Origin: Lepus europaeus
Lineage: Eukaryota > Chordata > Mammalia > Lagomorpha > Leporidae
Reading direction: 5' to 3'
DNA: 64,000 nucleotides
Assembly (NCBI RefSeq): GCF_033115175.1
Contig: NC_084837.1
Coordinates: 8,322,266 to 8,386,265 of the forward strand
Shown here: positions 25,359 to 35,663 of the stretch, piece after piece
Position numbering within the stretch: position 1 is the stretch's first letter
Layout: every line of letters begins with the position of its first letter
The notes under the pieces: model-generated
What the model saw: only the letters and a program-made list of their open reading frames with translations
The model's database searches: none
Told to the model about the DNA's origin: nothing
Made by a program: the position numbers and the translations under genes

Positions 25359-25530
25359 AAGAAAGATAAGTTTATTTTGGTACTAGACATTTTTAAATCC
25401 ATGCACAATTTTATATACCGTGAATTTTTCATGAACTTTTTGAAGACCCTGCATATGCATGGATTTCAATTTCTTTTGCACCAAAATAATCTATCTTTTC
25501 ATTCCAGTTTCCATGAACAGCCTGGAGTAC

Positions 25531-25858
25531 ACTCATACTTAGATTCATTCCAGAAGTGTTGCACTCAAAGAATGGACAGAATTGGATGAGTTTATTCTAG
25601 ACCTTGATGGTGATTTACTGGGGAAAATGCAATTGCTTCTAGGTCATTGGAAATTTATCGATATGACTACATGTTTCCAGGGCACCAGACTCATCTGAGT
25701 AAAACTGAAAAGTACATGGGGAGGACCTGCATAGTACTAACAGGTGCACAAGGTTGGTAGCAACTCAGTCTCAAGTGAAGAAGGAAGACAGAAAGTAACA
25801 TTCTGCCTGCTGCAGATAAACACTGTTTCTAAAGTACACATCGAAAAATAAGGATATG
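25531..25858. other. Intergenic, no gene seen
   Basis: About 330 AT-rich bases with no feature recognised. Confidence 0.4.
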
Positions 25859-26188
25859 AGCCGGCGCGCCGTGGCTTACCAGGCTAATCCTCCGCCTTGA
25901 GGCGCCGGCACACCGAGTTCTAGTCCCGGTCGGGGCGCCGGATTCTGTCCCGGTTGCTCCTCTTCCAGGCCAGCTCTCTGCTATGGCCCGGGAAGGCAGT
26001 GGAGGATGGCCCAAGTGCTTGGGCCCTGCACCCCATGGGAGACCAGGAGAAGCACCTGGCTCCTGGCTTTGGATCAGCGCGATGCACCGGCCGCAGCGGC
26101 CATTGGAGGGTGAACCAACGGCAAAAGGAAGACCTTCCTCTCTGTCTCTCTCTCACTATCCACTCTGCCTGTCAAAAAAAAGAAAAAG
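25859..26188 (+). repeat. CSINE2-type SINE with target-site duplication
   Basis: Head agccggcgcgccgtggctta, the pair ggcacaccgagttctagtcc and ggtcggggcgccggattctg, and ending ctgcctgtc plus A-rich tail. The direct repeat aaggatatg lies at 25,850-25,858 and 26,189-26,197. This is one of the youngest-looking insertions. Confidence 0.93.
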
Positions 26189-26224
26189 AAGGATATGTTC
26201 CTGTACTAAAAAGGTGCTCTATTA

Positions 26225-26400
26225 GACCTTACATTTGCATAGCGTTTCCTGGTTTACAAAAGGCTTTCAAATGTCCCAGCCATGTTTGAAACTAACATCA
26301 ACCCTACAAAATCAACCGAGCAGGGAGTACTAACCCCATTTCTCGGATGTGGGATCGAGCTCAAAACTGGGAAGTTAAATAGTAATGGGCTGAGACAGAG
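26225..26400 (+). repeat. MIR-like fragment
   Basis: acatttgcatagcgtttcct, tttacaaaaggctttcaaat, catcaaccctacaaaatc and actaaccccatttctcgga follow the order of MIR3/MIRb elements at low identity. Confidence 0.45.
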
Positions 26401-26449
26401 CAAAGCCTTCATCAACTAACTCCTAACCAATTTATATCATATGACCACA

Positions 26450-26945
26450 CGCTGTGCACACGGCAGTGAGTGATGGGAACAGAACTGTTAGCAACGCCAC
26501 CAAACTGGGAAGCCCCGTTCACAGCAGCACTGCTACAACAGCCCGAAAAATGTGCAAGTGCAGCACATCCACAGGATGAGTTACTGTGGAGCCTTGGAAA
26601 GGAAGAATCCTGTCACCTGCCACGACATGCAAGTGTTGCCATGTGAAATAAGGCAGCCATAAAGACAAATGCTGTATGATTCCAATCACATGAGGCAGCT
26701 ACAATAGGCAGGTTCCCAAGGATAAAGGAGGATGGATGTAAGCAGGGGCCAGGGAAGGCAAAGTGGTGAGTTCTTGTTTATGGGCACAGAGTTTCTGTTC
26801 AAGAAGGCACCGAAGTCCAGAGATGAACAGTGACCATAGTTGTACAACACTGTGAATGCGCTCCATGCCACTGAATTGCACACTTACATGGTGACAATGG
26901 TACATTTTATGTTAGGCATATTTTAACAAAATAAGTAAAATATTT
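26450..26945 (+). repeat. L1 3'UTR fragment
   Basis: The order cacagcagcactgctacaac, gctgtatgattccaatcaca, gccactgaattgcacactta and tggtacattttatgttaggc matches the 3' end of older L1 elements in sense orientation. It ends in an A-rich tail. Confidence 0.6.
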
Positions 26946-26995
26946 TAAAAAAACTATCTGGTCCCTGTCTTCAAGAAGTATTTTGTCTTTTTCTT

Positions 26996-27238
26996 TTTTT
27001 AAAGATTTATTTGTTTACTCGAAAGGTGGAGTTACAGAGAGAGGGCAAGAAACAGAGAGAGAGAGAGAGATCTTCCACCCTCTGCACTCCCCAAATGACA
27101 GCAACCTGGGCCCATCATCCGCTGCTTTCCCAGGACATTAGCAGGGAGATGGATGGGAAGTGGAGCAGCCAGGACTCCAGCCGATGCCCACATGGGATGC
27201 TGACATTGCAGGTGGCGGCTTAACTCACCACATCACAG
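26996..27238 (-). repeat. C-SINE
   Basis: Starts ttttttaaagatttatttgt and gaaaggtggagttacagaga, ends in ggcggcttaactcaccacat. Confidence 0.8.
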
Positions 27239-27334
27239 GGTTTTTTTCATACGGCAAGTATGGTACATCTCCAGAATTTCAAAAAAGATTGACTTGACTG
27301 TGGTAAAATACACATGACAGTCACCCTTTAGAAA

Positions 27335-27622
27335 TTTCTATTTTATTTTCATTTTAGTTTAAAAGGCAGATGAGAGAGACAAAGAGGGATCTTCCATCTA
27401 CTGCTTTACCCCCCAAATGGCCGCCTCAGCCAGGGTTGGGCCAGGCCCAGGGCCAGAGCCTGGAACTCCTAGGTTTTTCAGGTGGGGGGAGGGGGGACCC
27501 AAGTACTTGAGCAGTCATCTTCTGCCTCCCATGCTGCACATTAGCAAGAAGCTGGATCAGAAGCAGGAGAGCTGGGACGTTAGCCAGGCATCCTGATACA
27601 GGCGCCCAAGCAGCGCCTTCAC
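27335..27622 (-). repeat. Older C-SINE
   Basis: Starts with attttattttcattttagtt and ggcagatgagagagacaaag, then gatcttccatctactgcttt. The head end near 27,600-27,622 is diverged. Confidence 0.7.
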
Positions 27623-27980
27623 TGTGGCAACAATGCTCACCCCGGTTCACCCTTTTAACCACATACAAGAACACACTATTGTGACATTAAACTACATTCA
27701 CGTTGCTGTGCAACCATTACCACCGTCATCTCCAGAACATCTTCATCTCCCTCAACTAAAATTCTGTACTACCGTTTCCGGACACGAGCCCTCCCAGCCC
27801 CTGGCCACCACCAGACTATGGTCTGTCTCCATCAACTTGACAATTCCGCAAACAAGATACTTCGCAGAAATGGAATCATACAACATTCACCAGTATTTGA
27901 CTGGCTTATTTCACTTAGATAATGGGCTCACGGTTCATCCGTGTTGTGGCACATATCAGAATTTCCTTCTTTTTGAAGGC

Positions 27981-28215
27981 TGAATAATATTCCATTATTT
28001 GCATAGAATGCATGTGTCTATCGGAGGAATGATTGAGCATGTACAGTAGCATTGCTACATATCCTCCCTTTTTAAAAATATTTATTTATTTATTTATTTA
28101 TTCAAAAGTCGAAGTTACATAGAGAGAGAAGGAGAGGCAGAGAGAGAGAGGTCTTCCATCTGCTGGTTCACTCCCCAATTGGCCGCAATGGCAGGAGCTG
28201 CGCCTATCCAAAGCC
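27981..28215 (+). repeat. 235-bp duplicated segment, donor copy
   Basis: From tgaataatattccattattt to cgcctatccaaagcc. It matches 29,132-29,366 in direct orientation with only four differences that I can count, all transitions. This copy sits in its natural L1 + SINE context and so is the likely source. Confidence 0.9.
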
Positions 28216-28408
28216 AGGAGCCAGGAGCTTCTTCCAGGTCTCCCACGTGGGTGCAGGGGCTCATGGACTTGGACCATCTTTCACTGCTTTCCCAGGCCAC
28301 AGCAAAGATCTGGATTGGAAGTGGGGTAGCCAGGTCTCGAACTGGCACCCATATGGGATCCCGGCACTGCAGGCAGCAGCTTTATCCACTACACCACAGC
28401 GCTGGCCC
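28072..28408 (-). repeat. C-SINE
   Basis: Starts with ttaaaaatatttatttattt and aaaagtcgaagttacataga, and ends in caccacagcgctggcccc. It is near full length and inserted in the L1 fragment. Its 3' part (in minus orientation) is included in the 235-bp segment duplicated at 29,132-29,366. Confidence 0.92.
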
Positions 28409-28480
28409 CTGATGTTGAGCTCTTTTCACATGCTTGTTCTTCAGAGAAACATCTGTCCCAGTCCTTTTTGAAAAACTTGC

Positions 28481-28830
28481 AGGAAGTAGAAAGACAGGCA
28501 TTCATGCAGAGGGGGTATGTAGTAATGCTAGGTGTGTGCTCAACCCTTCCTACAGAGCACTCTGCTGTAAGAAACCCAATCAGAGGCGGTTCAGAGTGGA
28601 AGCAACCAAGGATGATAGCCTGGGCTGGTGACAGCAGTGCCAATAGTGAGAGAGAGAGAGCTGCACACTTGAGCCCGGTTTTGGCAATGAATGTGGCAGA
28701 ACTGGCTGCTGGCTGCAGATACAGGAGGAGAGGCCAACTTGACCTTCTGCTTTAATTAGTCCCCTCCAGATAAGCCAGTGAAATTCAAGTGGCAGCTTTC
28801 AAATTGGACAGACTGAAAACGAACTCTGGT
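28481..28830. other. Intergenic, no gene seen
   Basis: About 350 bases with no recognised feature. Confidence 0.4.
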
Positions 28831-29131
28831 GGGCTGGCGCTGTGGCTTAGTGGGTAACGAGGCTTGAGGCTACAGTCTAGGCACTGTGCCGTGGTGAGCG
28901 TTCGGGGTAGCATCTGGGACACCTGCATCCCGTATCGGGGCCTGAACTCAGGTCCCAGTTTTGCTCCCTGTTGCCGCTTCCTGCTAATGCAGAGCCTGGG
29001 AGGCAGCAGGTGATGGCCCAAGTAGTTGGGTCCCTGCCACCCACCTGGGAGACTCAGACTGACTTCTGGTTCCTGGCTTCTGCCTGGCCCAGCCCTCAGT
29101 GTTGCAGGCATTTGGGGAATGAATCACCAAA

Positions 29132-29366
29132 TGAATAATATTCCATTATTTGCATAGAATGCATGTGTCTATCAGAGGAATGATTGAGCATGTACAGTAG
29201 CATTGCTATATATCCTCCCTTTTTAAAAATATTTATTTATTTATTTATTTATTCGAAAGTCGAAGTTACATAGAGAGAGAAGGAGAGGCAGAGAGAGAGA
29301 GGTCTTCCATCTGCTGGTTCACTCCCCAATTGGCTGCAATGGCAGGAGCTGCGCCTATCCAAAGCC
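29132..29366 (+). repeat. 235-bp duplicated segment, acceptor copy
   Basis: Nearly identical to 27,981-28,215 at a constant offset of 1,151 bases. It begins and ends abruptly inside a C-SINE of opposite orientation, exactly where that SINE's pyrimidine tract should begin. Confidence 0.9.
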
Positions 29367-29460
29367 TCTCTCTCCTTCTCTCCCTCTCTCCCTCTCTCCC
29401 TCTCTCCCTCTCTCCCTCTCTCCCTCTCTCCCTCTCTCCCTCTCCCCCCCCTTTCTCTCT
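29367..29460 (+). repeat. (TCTCCCTC)n tract
   Basis: About nine copies of an 8-base pyrimidine unit, forming the expanded CT tract of the surrounding C-SINE. Confidence 0.9.
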
Positions 29461-29490
29461 TTCTGCCTCTAAAATAAATATATTAAAATA

Positions 29491-32400
29491 TAGCTATTGC
29501 TTCCCATACAAAACCAAAAAATGTGTTTTTGAGGAGCTAAGAATTCCTAACAGAACTAAGGTGCTGCATAAGGGCAGCACCAAGGCCGGGAAGGACGTGA
29601 CGCGCGCACGTATCCTAGGCCTTTTCTTATTCCCAAGAAAGTCTAAACACTGGCTAATTTCAGAACAAATTAGAGTTAAATATGCATATAAAAATTTCTA
29701 AGCCTGTAAAGGAACAGAATATAGATACTAAATTCCAAAAGAAGACAGAGAAAAATGGAACTGGGTTGAGGTGGCGAGGAATCTTGATTAATGTAAAAGA
29801 GGGCAAGAAGGAGGCATCAGCAGTGATTGTGTTTAATCCCTAGGATTAAAAACGTCCTCATAAAAAGTAACTAGACGTTTCTGCTGCAAAGTAAAAACTG
29901 GTTATTTGTTTTTACCCCCAAGTATTTTAAGTAGTTTAATAACATTTTAATTTGATATTAATGGATTTTGAAAAAAATACAAATAAAGCAATACTTCTCC
30001 TTCTGCATAGCTTTAAAATTTTTTTTCAAGATATTCTAGTAGCCCAAGCTCAAATGTGGACATGGAGCACGCACTGCACTAGTCACTTGTTGGAAGACAC
30101 CTAGGTCAAAATGAACAGCCAACTGTAATTCCCTGTTTCAACAGTACCCAGCTCTACACACATCCACGCCTCCAAACAGGCGGCCAAGGCCAGCTCACAG
30201 GACTCCGGCCAGGGGCAGCGCTGCGAGCTCCACACAGTGACGCTCCACAAAATCCACCTGTCGAGCACTCAGCAGCCCCGAGGAAAGACTCAGGAACTCT
30301 GCGGAGGGTTTATTTCGGCAAAACGCACAGAAGAAAGGAGCACGCCTCTCTCTGTTAACAGAATTGCAAGTGGTGACTAGAGACGGGGTCTCGGAGACAA
30401 ACACGTTCATCTTCACGTCAGCAAGTCAAGGAAAGCCAGCGCTCTGGGAGGTTCCGGGCCAAGGAGTCCCCACCACCCACCCACACATCCCCCAGGAGCT
30501 CTCCTCTGCCCTCAGCAACCGCCCAGCCCCAGCTGCCCTCCCCAGGGTTCCTGGTGCCCCGAGGCTGCCCTGTGCTAAAGGAGCAGAGAACCTGGGACAG
30601 GTGTCTGCGCCTTGACAGCATAGGGTGAGCAGGTTCCTCCTGGGAGGGACATGAGACCATGCCTGGGGACAGAAATGCACAGGTCTGGTGCCAGAGAATG
30701 AGACAGAGGCGAGAGCCAGGGAGACCAGCGGGTGGGAGGGGACACGCCTGGATTTCAGCAGACAGTGGCCTTCGCATCCACGCTGGCCGCATGTGCCACA
30801 CCCCCGAGCTCACTGACCACCGACCTGGACGAAGCAAGGCCGCACGGAGGACGGGGCTTTTAGAAGGCATGGCGTTCTGCACTGTAGCTGCCGCGTCTCC
30901 CCTCACCCTCATTCAGGTGCTCGACGTTCAGTTGCTGCTGAGTCACCGCGGGACAACGGGGATTCCTGCCCCCCAGCCACCCAGCCTGGACCCAGCTGCC
31001 CCAGCTCCTGGGTTTTTACCCGCGGCCATCTTGGCACAGCCTTCTCCTTCCACTACAACCCACCAGCTGCCTGCCACAGTCCTGTGTTCGGAACTTCACA
31101 GGTCTGAGATACAAATGGGAAGATCAGAGGAGCAGAGAGCTGGGTGACAGCTGGGTGCCAGAGGGCGGGTCAGCTGGCCACCAGACCAGGGATCCAAAGG
31201 TCAGAGAGACAACACCCCGTGCCCGCTGCCCTCCCACTGTCCGCTCTGCACCCTGGCCCCGGGGCGTTCACTCCATCCCGTCAGGCCACGGCAGGACACT
31301 CAAGTGTGGCCACCAGCCGCCTCCCACCCAGCTCAGTGCAGATGGAAAACAGCCCTGACATCTAGAACTGGGGAGAACACGAACGTCTACCACGTGGATA
31401 CTACTGCCCCACAGGCGAGGACACCTGCCCCCAGGGCCACAGGAGGCCCCTCAGGCCCGGGATGCCTCCTCCCCTGGCCTCCCCTCCTTGGGCATTATGT
31501 CCCCAAATCCCACCTCCCCAGAACACCTCCAGGCTGCGCCTGCCTCCCACGTCCCCAGGGAAGCCCTTCCCAGGCTCCCAACACACAGTCAGAGGGTCCC
31601 CAGCAGAGCCCAGGGCAGGCACTGCCCCCCCCCCCCCTGGAATTATCCACTTGAATTCCTCCCATGCTGTTACTTGTTCACTTAGCAGCTGGTGTCTTTG
31701 ACTCCGGGCCTCCGACGGGAGGCAGCTTCTGAAACACAGGGAATCACCCTGTCTCCACGGCACCCAGCTCTCCCCCTTGAGAGTCAGCCCCAAGCCGAGT
31801 TCGTGCACAGCCCTTGCCCTTCCTCCTTGCAAGCTCTCTCCTCCACCAGCCGTCCCTGCCTTCTCACCGGTGCAAACTGTCAGAACACCCAACTTTTCAG
31901 AACCTGAGCAACTGTCTGAAATGAGGATCCTAAAACAGACAAGTGTCAGGGACGGCATCTGACAGTCAAGACAGCAGGAAAGATGCTGGAGAGGGGCTGA
32001 TTTCCAGCTCCAGCCTCCTGCTAACGCAGACCCCGGGAGGTAACAGTGACAGCTCCAGGCATTGGGTCCCTGCCTTCACCTGAGAGACCTGAACTGAACA
32101 CCCAGGTCTCAGCCTTAGCCTGGCCGCTGGAGGACTAGCCTGGCCGCTGTGAGCCGGCGGGTTCGTGTGCACTGGCTCTCTCCTAGTCTCTCCCAGCCCC
32201 CATCAAACACATAAGTAACATTTTTTTGAGGACAGACAAGCGCCACAAGGGCTCCAGTCTCCTGTGGGAACGAAGCGAGGGCTGGAAACAAGAGGCTTCC
32301 CCGGGCCAGCCGCACGCACGCAGGGTTCCTCACCAAAGGCAGGTCAGGTGTTTCCGAAGGGGGACACTAGGGGTCAGCGAGGCGCCCACAGAGCTAGCCT

Positions 32401-32939
32401 GCCTCTATCCCCACTGCACTCCCCGCCGAGTGCCAGCCACAGGCGCCTGCGGAGACAGGGGAGCAAGGGCCCCACTGCCCTCTCACACAGAGAAGGGCAC
32501 ACGGGAGCCGGATGCGTGCAGGCGTTCCTGCGTGCGTGAGTGCGGCCCTGGGGCAACCGAGGAGGCCGGGATGGCTGCAGGCACCCCCACGGCCGCTCTG
32601 CAGGGCACCCCCAGGTGCTGAGGGGCTCACTCAGATGCAGAGCACGGCTGCCACGCCGGGCCACCTGCCTGTCCCCTGTGTTTCAGCTCTGGAGCTAAGT
32701 GGAGACTTGATCGAATCCTTGATTTCCCGCCTCCTTCCCAAACGAAGAAACTGCCCCAAGTAGACATGATTGGCTGGAGAGAGTCCTCCAAACAGACACG
32801 ATTGGCTGCAGCCCCTTTTGATCAAAGCTTGGGCAGGGGCTCAGCTGACCCAGCACACGTGGAAATAGCACGCAAGCAGCTGCTGCGGGCCACCTGGACC
32901 TCAGGGGCCATCAGAGCCGCAGCAAATGTGCAAATCAAG
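29491..32939. other. Intergenic, AT-rich then GC-rich, no gene seen
   Basis: 29.5-30.1 kb is AT-rich single-copy sequence. From about 30.2 kb GC rises toward the CpG island, and chance frames of 160-185 codons appear on both strands. A run of about 14 C lies at 31,624-31,637. No splice-flanked exon is recognised. Confidence 0.5.
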
Positions 32940-34215
32940 GCAGGCAAATCCTGCGACCGCCCTTCTCCCGGAGATAGACCGCCAACGTGCGAGGCCCGGG
33001 CTGTCCGGCGTCGGTGGGACGGAGCTCTGGCTCGGGACATCACCGCCAGGCGTGGGGAGGGAGGAGCCTGCTGGACAGCGATGCCCTGGGCGGGCGGCGG
33101 GGCAGGAGGTCCAGAGGCCACTGTCCTTGTACAGCACTCACGGGAGCGCGCGCGGAGGGCCAGGGTCCCTGCCCCGCAGACCAAGACAAAGCCCTGTCTC
33201 CGTCCGCAGACCGACCACGAGTCCCGCGGAGGCCACCGGCCACGCCGCTGGACGTCGCAAGAGAACCCACGGGGAGAGCAGCTCAGAGGGGAGTCGCTCC
33301 CCGCTGCCGTCGGCGCCCGGGCAGGCGGCGGGGGCTCCGCAGGGCGGGCTCCTCGCTCCAGGAACCCTGTGGCCCGGGGGCCAACACTGCCCTGCCCTGC
33401 CCTGCCCGGCCCCGCCGGCTCCCGGGGAGGCCAGCGGTTCCTCCTTCGCCTCCCGCGACTGTTTCCCTCTCCTCTCCCTCCTGCCGACACAAACTCTCCG
33501 GGGGACCCCGGCTGCGCCCCACCAGCCCCCGGGCGGCGACTGGGGCGCCCTGGACGGGCTCCTCGTGGGGCACCGGAGACACGGGAGGGCCCGGGCGCGC
33601 TCCCCTCACCTGCGGCTCCGCGGACGGCCTCGGCCTCCATGCTCGGGCTCTGCGCCACGCCCGGCTCGTCCGCCGCCGCCTCCCCGCGTCCCGCTCCCTC
33701 GGGGCGCCCCGCCCCCCGCACCCTGAGCTGGAGAGCCTTCGCGAGGGTGGAAGGCGCCCTCGGCTTTCGGGAACAGGGACCTGCGGGCCGCCGTCGCGCC
33801 GGACCCTCGCGGGTCCCCCTGGGCCTGGCCGGCGGCCGCCAGCCGCTCCCTGCTTCTGTGGGGAGCGTGCGGGGATTGGGGGGCTCCAGCAGGTGAGGGG
33901 AGCGTGCGGGGGGATGGGGGGGCTCCAGCAGGTGTGGGGAGCGTGCGGGGATGGGGGGGCTCGAGCAGGTGTGGGGAGCGTGCGGGGATGGGGGGGCTCG
34001 AGCAGGTGTGGGGAGCGTGCGGGGATGGGGGGGCTCCAGCAGGTGTGGGGAGCGTGCGGGGGGGTGGGGGGGCTCCAGCAGGTGCAGGCAGGAAGCGGGC
34101 CAGGGCGGCTGCGAGCACCGACAGCCCCAGAGGCCCGGCCGCCCCGCGGCCGTGCCCCTGCGCTTGTGAGGGGACACCCGCGGCCTCCAGACACGCGTGC
34201 CCTCACGGACTCGTG
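32940..34215. promoter_or_regulatory. Orphan CpG island
   Basis: Dense CpG and very high GC, including an Sp1-type GC box at about 33,707-33,717 (ccccgcccccc), in sharp contrast to both flanks. CpG islands of this size usually mark promoters of broadly or developmentally expressed transcripts. It lies about 7.5-8.8 kb upstream of the PGPEP1L start codon. Long open frames cover it on both strands (376 and 451 codons), as expected from stop-poor GC-rich DNA, and none shows a known domain. It could be a promoter for an upstream non-coding exon of PGPEP1L, for a lncRNA, or an unmethylated regulatory island. A transcript cannot be told from sequence alone. Confidence 0.75.
33861..34085 (+). repeat. 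37-bp G-rich minisatellite
   Basis: Six units begin with gggagcgtgc at 33,861, 33,898, 33,937, 33,974, 34,011 and 34,048 (spacing 37-39). Each contains a GGGG, a G7-8 run, and ctccagcaggtg or ctcgagcaggtg. Four or more G-runs per 40 bases make the + strand strongly G-quadruplex prone. Confidence 0.95.
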
Positions 34216-34585
34216 TGTGTGTGAATATAATCTATAACATTGTAATACAGTGCCCAAAGTCAACAAATACTGCCGTCCCTTTGGGTTTCTCACTTTTTTG
34301 GCTTCCTTGGGCAGCCTGAGCGTGCCCCAAAGCTACATACATATATGTATTATATATATTTTTTACATATATATTTGCTTCCAATGCTGTTTCTGGATTC
34401 TCCTCCCGCCAGTGTTCATGATCATGGTGTCAGGAACACCTTGGGTTCCTTCCTCGAGTCCGCCCATGGTACCTCCCGGCCCCCACTGGTCTGGATGACC
34501 TCTTTAACCGTGTATTAAATTCCCACGCACACCGTAGTTTCCATTTTGTTGGCACTTCTACTATTTCTGTAATGATACCACAAGA
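34216..34585. other. AT-rich spacer
   Basis: Includes an alternating TA-rich stretch at about 34,335-34,378 (acatacatatatgtattata). No gene seen. Confidence 0.5.
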
Positions 34586-34908
34586 TTTTTTTTTTCAGGC
34601 AGAGTGGACAGTGAGAGAGAGAGAGAGACAAAGGTCTTCCTTTGCCATTGGTTCACCCTCCAATGGTTGCTGCGGCCGGCACACCGCGCTGATCCGATGG
34701 CAGGAGCCAGGTGCTTCTCCTGGTCTCCCTTGTGGGTGCAGGGCCCAAGCACTTAGGCCATCCTCCATCTGCACTCCCTGGCCACAGCAGAGAGCTGGCC
34801 TGGAAGAGGGGCAACTGGGACAGAATCCGGTGCCCCAACCGGGACTAGAACCCGGTGTGCCGGCGCCGCAAGGCGGAGGATTAGCCTGTTGAGCCACGGC
34901 GCCGGCCG
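34586..34908 (-). repeat. CSINE2-type SINE
   Basis: Poly-T, then caggcagagtggacagtgag at the tail end and gagccacggcgccggcc at the head end. Nearly full length. Confidence 0.92.
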
Positions 34909-35265
34909 ATTTTAATTACTGTCACTTTACCGCATCCTTGGCTGTGCCGGCTGGGAACCCCCTCTCATCGAACACCAGACGTAGGTCCTTACGGGTATGG
35001 AGGCTTGATGATGGTTGTGTCCGGTCTTTAGCATCTACAGAGGTTTCCATCTACCACCCAAGAACACAGTCTACTTTGGTCTGTTCAGGTCTTCACTTCT
35101 CTGTGTTCTTGCTGAAGTTCCCCGGTTTCCCGTAGCTGAATTTCAGATTTCTTGCTAGCATTCTCTGTATATGTTTGTAACACACTAGCTTGGGTACAGG
35201 CCAGTCTTGTTTGCAGCCACTTTTGAGAGGTTCAATCATTTCTTTAAGGCAAATTATATTTTTCC
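34909..35265. other. Intergenic, no gene seen
   Basis: About 355 bases of unassigned sequence between two C-SINEs. Confidence 0.4.
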
Positions 35266-35325
35266 TAAAGATTTATTTATTTATCTGAAAGGCAGAGGTG
35301 CAGAGAGGAGAGAGGGAGAGAGAGG

Positions 35326-35382
<57 letters not shown>

Positions 35383-35639
35383 TTCCATCCACTGGTTCAC
35401 TCTCCAAATGGCCACAATGGCTAAAGCTGAGCCGATCTGAAACCAGGAGCCAGGAGCTTCTTCCGGGTCTCCCACGTGGACACAGGAGCCCAAGCACCTG
35501 GTTCATCTTCTACTGCTTTTCCAGCCACAGCAGAGAGCTGGATTAGAAAGTGGAGCAGCTGAGTCTCAAAACCAGTGCCCATATGGGATGCCGGCACTGC
35601 AGGCGGCAGCTTTACCAGCTATGCCATAGTGCTGGCCCC
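35266..35639 (-). repeat. C-SINE with long (GA)n tract
   Basis: Starts cctaaagatttatttattta, then a (GA)n run to about 35,380, tccatccactggttcactct, and ends tatgccatagtgctggcccc. Confidence 0.92.
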
Positions 35640-35663
35640 GGGCCAGTCATTTTTAAAAGTCAG

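Larger units (their letters stand above)
24627..25530. mobile_element. Palindromic MITE-like element, copy 2, split by two SINEs
   Basis: Pieces of the element seen at 9,256-9,462 recur here: acttcagaaagg (24,627), ggggaaatggaattaaaaga (25,021), gataagtttattttggtact (25,365) and the right arm gcatggatttcaatttcttt to tttccatgaac (about 25,520). The arms are inverted repeats of each other. Two C-SINEs have inserted into the left arm, so this element is older than both. Confidence 0.55.
27640..28480 (-). repeat. L1 3' fragment interrupted by a SINE
   Basis: On the + strand the antisense of an L1 3' end runs through ttgctgtgcaaccattacca, tgactggcttatttcactta and gctgaataatattccattat to about 28,071. 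After the SINE it resumes at 28,409 with tgatgttgagctcttttcac and agagaaacatctgtcccag. The SINE therefore inserted into an existing L1 remnant. Confidence 0.65.
28831..29490 (+). repeat. C-SINE split by a duplicated insert
   Basis: The head gggctggcgctgtggcttag at 28,831 runs through gatggcccaagtagttgggt to gaatcaccaaa at about 29,131. The expected pyrimidine tract and tail (ctgcctctaaaataaatata) appear only from 29,367 onward. Between them is a copy of sequence found at 27,981-28,215. Confidence 0.85.

Noticed and set aside
32940-34215. First exon of SYNM, the expected next gene
   Set aside because: SYNM's first exon encodes an intermediate-filament coiled coil rich in Leu and Glu heptads. 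No frame here has that composition.
32766-34237. Long open frames (376, 416 and 451 codons) across the CpG island as protein-coding genes
   Set aside because: They overlap one another on both strands, are composed of Pro/Arg/Gly/Ala as stop-poor GC-rich DNA predicts, partly consist of the minisatellite, and show no known domain.
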